Shown in pieces: positions 1-9,176 of a stretch of DNA of 64,000 nucleotides. The notes beneath the pieces were generated by a model. That model was not told the origin of the DNA, made no database searches, and saw only the letters and a list, made by a program, of their open reading frames with translations. Position numbers and translations under genes: made by a program. The first letter of the stretch is position 1; each line of letters begins with the position of its first letter. This stretch comes from Apiotrichum sp. Y4204 (taxonomy: Eukaryota > Basidiomycota > Tremellomycetes > Trichosporonales > Trichosporonaceae): contig JAMYHL010000002.1 of the NCBI GenBank assembly GCA_025531455.1, forward strand, positions 1,364,001-1,428,000, written 5' to 3'.

Positions 1-448
1 GTACTGTACTCACACGGACGCGTCAGCTGAGAGAACGCGTCCAGCTGCCCAGGTGGTGGCGATTGAAATTGCATCAACAGAAGTGGAGGAGGAGGTCGAG
101 GAAGGATGGATGACTAGACTCACCCAACTCACTCTCTCCGTCTCATTTCCCATTGTTGTTTTCTTCTTTGCCTGTGTCTCGACATCGTCCACATCTCACT
201 CCGGCAGTCACGCAATCTCTGTGTCCGCACGCTATCCATCTCTGCAGTTCATCGACCTACTATTCTTTTGTTCTGACAACGACAACAACAGCAGCAACAC
301 AACAACGGCAGACGCAAAGATTGAGATGATACCCGCCGTCGCCCCAGTTGAATGATCGACGGATACTTCGACACCATAGCATCGTCCCTCCTTACTAGAC
401 CCCTGCCAGCGGAGTCACCTCTGCCCCTCCCCAGGAAGGCGGCTGCCA
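1..448. other. 5' flank of the first gene
   Basis: No convincing gene. The stretch is CT-rich and then CAA/CAG-rich on the plus strand (about 275-310), as in a fungal promoter and untranslated leader. A short open frame at 53-355 has no recognisable domain and ends before the start codon of the next gene. Confidence 0.5.
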
Positions 449-3400
449 ATGATGGCCTCTGGCGCGCCACATTCACAATCTCGCCATGACAACAGGAGCT
501 CATCCAGCCAGGATGTCATCATTCTCGTCGAGGCTACCCCCTCACCTTCCCCGGTGCCCGAAGATCAACGTGCAACACGATCCCGCTATGGCCAATATTA
601 CAAAACGTTTCCAAGTTTTAACGCAGGGCGCAGCACCCAACGTGCACCAGCGAAACATGTGCGAGTGCAGGCACCTGATAGAACGCGCACAGACGGGTCA
701 CCGAGACGCGAGAGGAGGCGCGTTGACGAGACACTTCGAACTGGAATCGACTTCACAGCAGATCAAAGCTCTCGCAAAGCGCCCCCTCGAAAGCGGGCTA
801 TTGACGAGACACTTGTCACTGGAGTGGACTACACCGATGGTGGCGCCAAGAACAAGAGATCACGCCCTCGAGTATCCAATCCGGAATCAGGACAATCAAC
901 ACTCAACGGCTTTGTGACCCGCGCATCGAACACAGGAGCGACGCCATCTACCCGGGCAGGGCCATCGTCCGCTCGAGCGGCTGCGCCGATGTCTGCAAAA
1001 CCCACACGCCTTCCTATTGTTCGCCGGACGCCTTTGACTGGTGGGAACTCCACTGAGGACGCCATTGTGATCGTGTCGTCCAGTAGCGAGGATGAAGTTG
1101 ATCGTCGCGCGCGGCCGGCCTCTAAGACTATGACACCACGGCAATCTCTTCCGCAATCCCAAGATCCTCCATTGCAGTCTCAGGCGTGTCGGGCGGTGCC
1201 GAAGGTGCCGAAGGTGGGGCACCCCGTTCCTCAGACTGGGTCGCAGTCACCAATAGTTCAGCGGGCATTGAAATTATCGCAATCCGAGCTTCCTTTCTCA
1301 CAACCTTCCCGAACGGTGGCGCGTACAGGGGCACACCAGGCAACCCGTCCCATCTCAAGTCAGCCCAAACCGTCGGCCGGTCTAACATCCTGCGACACTC
1401 CTATACAAACGCAAACACCACGAGTGAAGCCATCCGCCAGCAGGAGCGTTCGCCATCAACCTCTGGTTGAGTATCGTCCCGGCCCTACAACGGAACCTCG
1501 TCCTGCGTCGCCTTCTCCAATCCCGCCTGCCACTGCCTCTGTAATATCTCATACACAGCAGGCTCGGTTATCGCAACCTACCAACAGCCAAGGACATATC
1601 TCCTCTCCTCTCAAGCGTGGCCGTTCGCGCGCGTTCTTTGAGCAAGATGAGCCTGACTTCCTTCCAGGATCCCCCGCGGACTGGGAGAAGGCAGCTGTAA
1701 AGCGAACTCAGACCTCGCAAGGAAGAAATGTCCTTGTTCCTGAAACTGTCCTCTCGCCACGGACGACGACGGGCCCCGGGATCTTGGTCGAGGAAACCGC
1801 CGCTGAACGATGGGGCAACGAAGCCGACAATCCATTTCGAGTCACCAGGGGACCACGAGATTCATTGGGTTTCGACGCGCTTGCGACAAAGTCGTCGCTA
1901 TTTGGCGGTACCGGTGGATTGGACACGATCAAACCTCGGATGCCACAAGGAACATCGGTTGAAGATTCAATTGCGACTTCGTCTCCGACCCGTTCATCCA
2001 CTGCCCAACGGTCGCGGTTGAGTGTGACATCATCCCATCATCCAATTCCCTCTCCTCCTATCCGATCCGCGGAGTCCTTGCATGGAACGGGCAGAGTGAC
2101 CCCCTCCAAAAGCGCTCATACAACAACGCCACAACGGCGACACCCTCTTGCTGATCTTGCTCGCTCACCAACCAAGTCACCCGCTCAGCCTAAGATGTCC
2201 CATGTCGCTCCGGAGCCGTCGCATCCTCAAGGCGTGTCAGTGGCAGCCAGAAGGCGTCGCGTATTAGCTGATGATGATGATGAGAGCTACCGTCCCAGTC
2301 CTCGGTCGAAAGCGGGTCAGGCCTTACTGCAGAACGGGCGTTCCAGTCCCGCCGCTCAAGTGACCCCGACTAGCGTCAGACCGCAGCGCGTTCGGGCGTT
2401 CCCAGGCAAATATGCGCTGCCTTCAATCGACACTCCGATTGAGCAGTGGCCTACTATCAACAGGACTAGTATTACTGGTTCGTCACGGCCAAGGACTGCG
2501 AGTCGACTCCGGGAGGATGTTGAGCGACAACCGAATGCAGCTGCGCCAGCGACTCCCTCTCCGGCACGACAAGCTACAGTGTCTACCCAAAACTCGCAGG
2601 CAACGGTCATGAGATTGTCAACACCCCGTCGATCCATGGCGTCCTCGGCACAATGCCCGACTCAACCATCACCGTTAGATAGGAACGACCATCGCACACC
2701 AACGGCGCCGAAGGTTACCTCTCCGCTGGCTCGTCGGGAACTCACTCGACCCCAAGAGCTTTCGCCCGCCCAATCCTCGACTGCGTCTTCTACGCCACCC
2801 TCATGTCAGCCCTCCCCAGCAGATGATCAAGACAGTTTCGTAAGTCGAGGCATTACAGTCCTTACTGACGCTCCAGTTTGCTCGATGGGCTGAGTTTGAT
2901 CGACCTCTGAGCCCCGCACAGCTCGATGAGTCACAGGAACGGCTGGGGGACAACATTCAGGGTCAGGATGAGTTGATTGAAGGTCAGAATGAGTTGCAGG
3001 CCCAGTCGCATGACGGACTGGAAGGACTGCAGGATGATTCAGAGGCACATCGGGAAACAATCACTTCCTCGCAAAAACAAGCCGTTGCCCGAGAACTCGA
3101 GGCAAACGCCGACTCGCAACACTCACAATCGGGTCTCGCGGATCGAGTCCTTGCGGAAGTGGCAGAAGCGGAGCGTCGGGAACAGGAGAGCATGGAGCGT
3201 GACCGCGAAGTCCGCCGCCGTGAAATCGAGGATGAGGAGAAACGCCAGGAGCGGAGGAGAAGCAGTAGACGAAAAGCGCAGGAAGAGGCACGCCGGCAAG
3301 CGGAGGAGGCACGCCGGCGAGCAGAGCTGGAGAACGCGAGTCAGCGCCTTCGCGAAATGAATGAGGAAGGTGAAGAGGCAAGGTATGAAAGAACACAACC

Positions 3401-5193
3401 GTGAGTGCTTCTGTCGAGCTTGTACATTCCTAACTTCAGGCAACGTAGCAAGAGCTCGTTCAGGAAATCCCGTGGGGATGCCCGAATCGAACGGATGCTT
3501 CACCATCACGACGAGCAACGAGAAGTATTTGAACTCGCTGAACGGAACGTGCAGGAGAGGGCGGCAAGTAGGGAACGGACAACGGATGACAAGAACGACT
3601 TTCCAGATATTGACCTGCACAATATCCAGCGTGATGGGACAACTGGTCATGTCCTTGAGGACGTACGCCTACATGAGGACGACAGCGCCGCCGAGGCGAG
3701 GATTGCGTCGCTCATGGCGGAATCAGTGTTTTGGAAGGGTAGTGACACCCCACGCCAGCCTGTTTCAGAGTCCAAGCTTCAGAGATGGGGCAAGAATGTC
3801 TCCTGGCCAGCGGAGCTACTGTTCCTCTCCGGTGAGTTCGGAGTAACTCACGGAATCAGCTAATGTCAGCGACCGATTCGGACGTATTGCTGGCTCTACT
3901 TGCTTCCGTGAGCTTCGGGTCCGTTGACAATGGGAGCGTGCAAGATATCACACGGTGGCTGGTCCAACTGGGTAAGTCTGGGTAGAACTTGTCCAAGCTG
4001 ATATTCCAGCGCTGGGTTGCGAGGAAGAGCTCGCCTTTGTCGCTACCCAACGACTGCTAGAAATCATTGCCAGCGTTTCTCAGCCTCCGTTGGACGTTGA
4101 ATATTGCGCTCTCTTCGACACAATCTGGTTTCAACTTGGCGCCGTGGTGGCACCCAACGACGACGAACTGTCCACGGACAAGTACGACATTCACCTCGGC
4201 CGTGACAGGATAAGCATGAGCTCTACAATGTGTCAGATAACAACTGCGATGACAACGTGAGTATTCACGTCCGGCGTGCACTAACAGACAGTCATGGTTG
4301 GCTAGAGGAAGAGGAGACTGAAAAGCTCCTATATCAGCTGCTGCTCCTCGGTGCCGACCCTACCACTCCGAGCAGTCTTGGCCATGCGATTGTCGACACC
4401 ACGGATGTCCTTATCGAGTACAGTTGTCAGGCAGGTGTAGCACCTGCTCGGTTGGCTGTTGCGCTCGCAGCGCAGGCGTCTTCTCTGACCAGGTATCCCA
4501 AAGCAAGGATGGTTCAGGCACTCGGCCGACGCACCCTACGGACGCGGCAAGTGGCCGCCCTGTTAGCAATCGAGATGCTGCGGCCCCACTGTCTGGAGAA
4601 TGCACCAGCCGTATGTCAACTTTGAGGGTCTATTACTGACACCTCAGGATATCATTGGCCCATCATCAGACCAACTCATCGCTATCCTGCAGCAACTTCA
4701 AAGCCGGGTTAGAAAGGGGCCCGATTGGGTTCGCTTTGGTGCCATGATTACATTGTACGTGGCGGCCGCGTCACAAGCCTCCCAGGTGGTCGAACAACCG
4801 ACAAACGGTACCAGGTCGGTCAATCCACACGTTGCGGCAGTTCACCAGGCCATCAACATCGACCAGCAACCCGGGGAGCGCGCAATGTCAGCGAAATCGC
4901 GTCTCAAAATCATTGAGGTTTGCGGAGCGTTCACCGATGAGTACACACACAATTTGATCAGGAGAAAAACGCTGGCGGCTCAAGAAGTCAATCTTCGTGC
5001 CAAAGGCCTTTCGCTGGGACAAGGTGGCCAGACACGGCTGAATTTCGCTCGGGGGGAGAGCTTGGGCGAGTTGGACGGCTCAGACCCAGGGAGCGCAAAG
5101 GACTTAGGGGGCGACGACCGGGATCAGCTCACCGAGGAAGACCAATCCGGTGAGGAGGCCCCCGTGGACGAATGGCATGACGACGTGAATTAG
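449..5193 (+). CDS. SUMO-interacting coiled-coil protein, possible Nse6/SLF2-like Smc5/6 factor
   Basis: Seven exons joined by six introns of 37, 39, 38, 38, 35 and 37 nt give a 1,506-residue protein whose frame closes exactly. The first of two adjacent ATGs is used. Residues 1-800 are disordered and rich in Ser, Pro, Arg and Gln. They hold two SUMO-interaction motifs: VIILVE at 23-28 and IVIVSSSSEDE at 206-216, a hydrophobic core with an acidic/serine tail. A 12-residue motif around DETL-TG-D is duplicated at about 92-103 and 118-129. Next comes a highly charged Arg/Glu coiled coil (about 3100-3390), then a helical C-terminal domain (about 3700-4770) and an acidic tail. SUMO motifs, a disordered N-terminus and a helical C-terminal domain resemble SLF2/Nse6 (CANIN) loaders of the Smc5/6 DNA-repair complex. 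That family assignment is inference; the gene model itself is firm. Confidence 0.6.
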
Positions 5194-6303
5194 ACGAGTC
5201 TTCATCCCGATTAGATGCGTCTTCATCCCGACTTGTAGACAGTGTCAGCTCAGCTGTCCGACTTGTAAAGTGCCATGTCTGTACTAGTACGTGAATGTAG
5301 TCCAGCGATGCTACATCGTTCTGGGTTTTGGGCTTGCATAGGTAGCATCCATGGATTCCTCTGTTTCGAACTGCACAGGTGAGATGATGTCCATGAAACG
5401 TTTTGAGGCTGTGTGAATTCAGGACTGTACCTTCATCTGTGCCGCATTCATAACGCGACACGACGCATTGCATGATCGGCTTGACTCAGCTTTGTGGCAT
5501 GTGGCACTCATCCTGGATCCGGGACATGCTAGACACCTCGTTCGCATCACAATCCTGTGTACTCTGTGCCTAACTTTGACCGAGTTTGTGGCCGGAGATT
5601 CCCGGTTCCCATAGTTCCCCTTTGCCGTAAGTACTAATTGCCGAACCGGCTGGGGCATGTTTTGGGGCATCTCTTAGTGCTGTTTAAATTATAAGTATAT
5701 TTACCATATTGTCTAAACTCCCTTAAGTCTTCGAACGTCGTGCTCCTTTTGCTGTTGGTGGCAGTTCACAGCTCTCGGACGGGCTATGCCCCGTCGTTGT
5801 TCTTATTCTCCCTATTTGCCTGACAGGAGTTCCTCCCCACACCGCGCAAAACGATGTCGTACAAGGCTGTGACGATCCGCGCGCCAGACGCCACTCGAGC
5901 AGCATTCGCGTCTAGCACAGCCTAAAACAATTCTGGTCACTTGGTCACAGCCCTGGGCTGAACGCCAAGGCGCCCAGGAAGCGTTCTCGCCCCCTTTACC
6001 CTCCTAAATCTTGGCCAGCCGGGCATTTTGACGACCTGACCAAGCGACTTGCTAACGTGTGTTGCACCTCCTTGCTGAATTGCGATGGGGAGACCAGCGG
6101 CCTGTGCGGGCACAGCAGCTAACTGGACTGTACTGCCCCGCGCGGCCCCGCGTGAGGTTGACCTTCTCGAAGGACCAGTGCAAACGTGCGAGAGATCCTG
6201 TTGAGCTTCGAGACCTGCGCTTAAATACGGTTACCGTCGATAAACATTAGACTTTTCTTCCACCCTCGTCCCCAGCTTTCTCCCCCACTCTCCGCAACCC
6301 ACA
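5194..6303 (+). other. intergenic region, promoter of the secreted-protein gene
   Basis: No gene seen. The first third is the 3' flank of the preceding gene. An AT-rich patch lies at about 5680-5705, and the last 100 bases form the leader of the next gene. Confidence 0.4.
6221..6227 (+). promoter_or_regulatory. possible TATA-like element
   Basis: TTAAATA lies 77 bases before the next ATG in otherwise GC-rich DNA, followed by a pyrimidine-rich leader. Position and composition suit a core promoter, but no second element supports it. Confidence 0.25.
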
Positions 6304-7421
6304 ATGAAGGTCTCCGTCAGTGCTGTCACCGTCCTTGGTGAGTACATTTACACGACACCCAAGTCCAAGTCTGACGCGCAGCCGAGCTCGCCGCCCTCGT
6401 CCCCCGCGCGCCCGGCACCGACCTCGCGCCCCGCCAGCTGGGCCCGGACCCGGAGACGTTCCCGACTCAGTGCGTGTCGCAGTGCAGGTCGTTCACGAGC
6501 ATCTTCGACGGCATCGAGTCGAAGTGCACCTCGTCGTCCACCGAGGACCTCAGGGAGTGTGTCGCTGTTGTGTGCGCTGTGAGTTTGGACAAAGAACGAG
6601 GATTGGCCGGTTGAGCCGAGAATGGGCCGAGTGGCGCTGGTAGACAAGTGCCTGAAATACCCCATGGCTTAGTCTTGGCTTGTCCCTGCGCCAGGGGTGC
6701 GGGCCGTCTCGATGGCTTCCTGGAGCGGCTCCAGGAATCACACCTGCGTACTCGCGGCCATGCTTGCCGCGTTCACAATGCCCAAAGCGCGAGGATTCCA
6801 CGGACTTTTCGGATCATGCACCAGCACTGTCCTCCACGCACTCGGTATTGGCCGAGGTTGACGAGTGCGCAATGCAAAGCCAGACGTCCATCTCCTACAC
6901 TCGGACCCGGCACTGACCTGCAGTCCAACTTCCTGACGTCGGTCGACACCTGCACTACATGCCTGTCCAACGACGCCGCTTGGGCGAGCACCGCGGCGAC
7001 CCTTGACAGGGGTGTCAAGTCGCTCCAGAGGGCCTGCCCCACTGGGTGAGTCTCGCATTCTGCTCGCGGAACGATCATTCTAACGTTCAGCGGCAACACC
7101 GGCGGCAACACTGGCGGCAACACTGGCGGCAACATTGGCGGCAACACTGCGGGCAACACTGCGGGTAACGGCGGAGGCTTCCCGACCAACACCGCTGTCC
7201 CGAACACTCTTCCCCCCGCCGGCGGCAACACCATCGGCAACACGGCCGGCAACGTCGGCAACACCGTCAACGGTCCCCCTCCCGTTAACACCCAGGGCGG
7301 CATGGCGGCTCCCAACCCCCAGGCGTCGCAGCCGCCTGCCCGTCCTCCGCCCCCGTCGTCGGCCTCGTCTCTTGCTCCCGGCGCGCTCCTCGCCCTCGCC
7401 CTCGTCGCCCTCGCGTTCTAA
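6304..7421 (+). CDS. GPI-anchored secreted protein with eight cysteines and Gly-Asn-Thr repeats
   Basis: Four exons (6304-6337, 6382-6578, 6924-7045, 7091-7421) give 227 residues in one continuous frame. The N-terminus is a short secretion signal. The mature part has eight cysteines arranged as C-x3-C, C, C-x4-C, C-x2-C and C, a count also found in fungal CFEM proteins, though the spacing does not clearly match. A repeat of GGNT-type tetrapeptides follows, then a Pro/Ser linker, then a hydrophobic end rich in Leu and Ala that stops abruptly, as in a GPI-attachment signal. It is probably a wall or plasma-membrane-anchored protein. The middle intron is 345 nt, much longer than its 44 and 45 nt neighbours, so a small extra exon could hide there. 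No enzymatic domain is visible. Confidence 0.65.
7091..7174 (+). repeat. 12-bp tandem repeat inside the last exon
   Basis: Seven units of a 12-mer close to CGGCAACACTGG lie head to tail from the first base of exon 4, encoding Gly-Gly-Asn-Thr repeats. The unit length is a multiple of three, so copy changes keep frame and would only lengthen the stalk of the surface protein. Confidence 0.8.
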
Positions 7422-7794
7422 GCGGCGGAATTGCCTGGTGTTTGGTCTTGCGACTGGACGGAATCTCTAATGTGGCGCTCCTGTGGCTACATCTCTTAAA
7501 TATTTGAATTACTTTTTCTTTTATATTATCTCTTCTCGCAGAGTCGGGTAATATTACTTTTACTTTGCTCACCGCTATGGATTTGTTATGGACTGTTCTC
7601 AGCTCAGAAGCGATCTGTGTGGCAGAGCCGCCACTCATACACACACGATCATGGCCATATCATGGTGTGATCTTCCACGGACATTTTCATTCACGATCTC
7701 TTGCCAAACGCCACTCTCCCGTACTCTCCACTCCTTCCATCTTCCATCCCACTACCTTTCGACCATTTCCCAACCGCTCTCTTCTCTCTTTCTC
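7422..7794. other. spacer between secreted-protein gene and tRNA-Trp
   Basis: No gene seen. An AT-rich stretch at about 7500-7560 probably holds the 3' end and polyadenylation region of the preceding gene. CT-rich sequence then leads to the tRNA gene. Confidence 0.4.
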
Positions 7795-7799
7795 AAAAA
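7795..7799 (-). terminator. Pol III terminator of first tRNA-Trp
   Basis: Five As on the plus strand read as TTTTT on the tRNA strand, 14 bases past the discriminator base: the usual Pol III stop. Confidence 0.7.
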
Positions 7800-7813
7800 G
7801 CAGTGCTTAGCAC

Positions 7814-7901
7814 CGACCCCGGCCCGAATCGAACGGACAACCTTGAGGAAGAGGAGGTATCCCAGTTGGAATCTCACGCGCTACCATTACGCCACGGGGT
7901 C
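7814..7901 (-). tRNA. tRNA-Trp(CCA) with intron, copy 1
   Basis: Read on the minus strand, a perfect 7-bp acceptor stem (GACCCCG with CGGGGTC) encloses a D-arm with A-box TGGCGTAATGG, an anticodon loop beginning TTCCAA (anticodon CCA, A37), an intron of about 15 nt after position 37, variable loop AGGTT, and a T-arm with B-box GTTCGATTC. The arms resemble eukaryotic tRNA-Trp. Two oddities: pair 31-39 is A-C after the predicted splice, and the discriminator base is G rather than the A of yeast and human tRNA-Trp. Copy 2 shares both, so they are not random errors. Confidence 0.85.
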
Positions 7902-8040
7902 GCCTGCGTTGCGTTGCGGGGGCGCCCTCCGCGCGTCTGCGCCCTCCCCGCAACGGGCGTTGTGCAAGAGTTGAACAAAGCTGGGCGCAGCCGAGGGGCT
8001 GGAGACGTCTGCCGGGACTGTTCAAGATCCGAGGTGTCGA

Positions 8041-8098
8041 GATCGATCGAACAGGAGCCTTGCGGAAAATGGAGGTAGCCCAGTGGGAATCTCACGCG
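8041..8098 (-). pseudogene. decayed partial tRNA-Trp copy
   Basis: About 58 bases align with the T-arm, variable loop, intron and anticodon region of the flanking tRNA-Trp genes; the segment from GGAGGTAGCCCAG to CTCACGCG is nearly identical. The D-arm and 5' acceptor half are replaced by unrelated sequence, the T-arm is mutated, and there is no T-run terminator. It looks like a broken third copy in the same orientation. Confidence 0.65.
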
Positions 8099-8247
8099 AG
8101 GTTGTGCTATTTCTCCTGTCGGTGTGATGTTTCACCTTCTTCGTTTCGCGCACCTCAGATCCACCAACCCCTTGACCACTACGACCGCGTCGAAGACTTC
8201 GACGACTTACCGCCACACATCGGAATGCTTTTGCAGAGGAAATCAGC

Positions 8248-8252
8248 AAAAA
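8248..8252 (-). terminator. Pol III terminator of second tRNA-Trp
   Basis: Five As on the plus strand, TTTTT on the transcribed strand, four bases past the discriminator base. Confidence 0.7.
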
Positions 8253-8256
8253 GGGC

Positions 8257-8343
8257 CGACCCCGGCCCGAATCGAACGGACAACCTTGAGGAAAAGGAGC
8301 ATCCCAGTTGGAATCTCACGCGCTACCATTACGCCACGGGGTC
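8257..8343 (-). tRNA. tRNA-Trp(CCA) with intron, copy 2
   Basis: Identical to copy 1 in every exon base that I compared, including the acceptor stem, A- and B-boxes, CCA anticodon, A31-C39 mismatch and G73. The two differ only inside the short intron, which is one base shorter here and has a few substitutions. Divergence confined to the intron is what selection on the mature tRNA would leave after a local duplication. Confidence 0.85.
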
Positions 8344-8499
8344 GTGTGTGTTCTGCGCCCGCCGTCCTCCCCCACGTGGGGGGCGCAATGCACACAGACG
8401 CGTAGGGGCTTGCTGCTTCCCGTTCGTGCTGTGAGACTATAAGCGCAGTGGAGATGTGTATCGAGGCTGTTTAAAGGTGGCGAGCAGATTCATGTCTGG

Positions 8500-8900
8500 G
8501 CTCATGAGCCGCGTAAGTACCCAAGCTAAGAGCTCCGTTGCAATGGGTCTTCATGGGCTGGAACTCATGGCGGCGAATAGGAGCATTGGCCTTAGCAACT
8601 TGCTTAAGGGACTGTCAGTCGAAGCGGAAGGTGAAGCATTGGAGAAGTTTTAGCCAGCGGTTGTGTCCACGGTTCCACACTTGAGTCGTGAGAAAGTACT
8701 CAAGGTTCTTGTGGTCCGTATAAATCGTCACGTCTTGGGCTCCGATACAGTAGTGGCGCCAGATCTTGAAGGCGTCCACGATGGCAAGCATCTCCCTGTC
8801 GTACGTCTTGTAGTTCAGCTCGGCGTCCCGAAGCCGACGAGAGTGCTCTTTCGGCGAGGACTGGCGGGGAAGTTCTGAATGCGTCTGTTGATCTGGGCCC
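8500..8900 (-). mobile_element. Ty3/gypsy retrotransposon relic (RNase H region)
   Basis: The minus strand encodes a fragment of Pol with the junction of reverse transcriptase and RNase H: LNYKTYDREMLAIVDAF, then IYTDHKNLEYF, then the stretch ending FTFRFD, all hallmarks of Ty3/gypsy elements. A stop follows directly after FRFD, where intact elements continue. Further remnants in shifted frames reach to about 8500. No LTR, protease, integrase or catalytic RT core was found nearby, so this is a dead fragment. It lies about 160-560 bases upstream of the transcription start side of tRNA-Trp copy 2, in keeping with the family's known preference for Pol III start sites. Confidence 0.8.
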
Positions 8901-9176
8901 AGGGTTTTATGCTGTGAGTTGTGTCGCAGTGCCAGATTCTTCTTCCACCACAAGTGACCTGTCACACTGTGATCTGGGGGTCATTGCTTCACTTTCTGTA
9001 GTTTCTGGGGCACGCACTGAACAACGGCTGTGAAGGAAAATGATAAGGATGCTACATTCCGTGCATGGATAATAGTGCAGTGTGCTGTATATGGTGCCTC
9101 TATAGGAAAGGAAGGTAAAAAGAAAAGCGTAAGTTTCTGCCGAACGACGGCTAATCAGGGGCTCTCAGGTATCTGC
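8901..9176. other. spacer between retroelement relic and Trk gene
   Basis: No gene recognised. Probably the outer edge of the relic plus the 3' untranslated region of the Trk gene. Confidence 0.35.
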
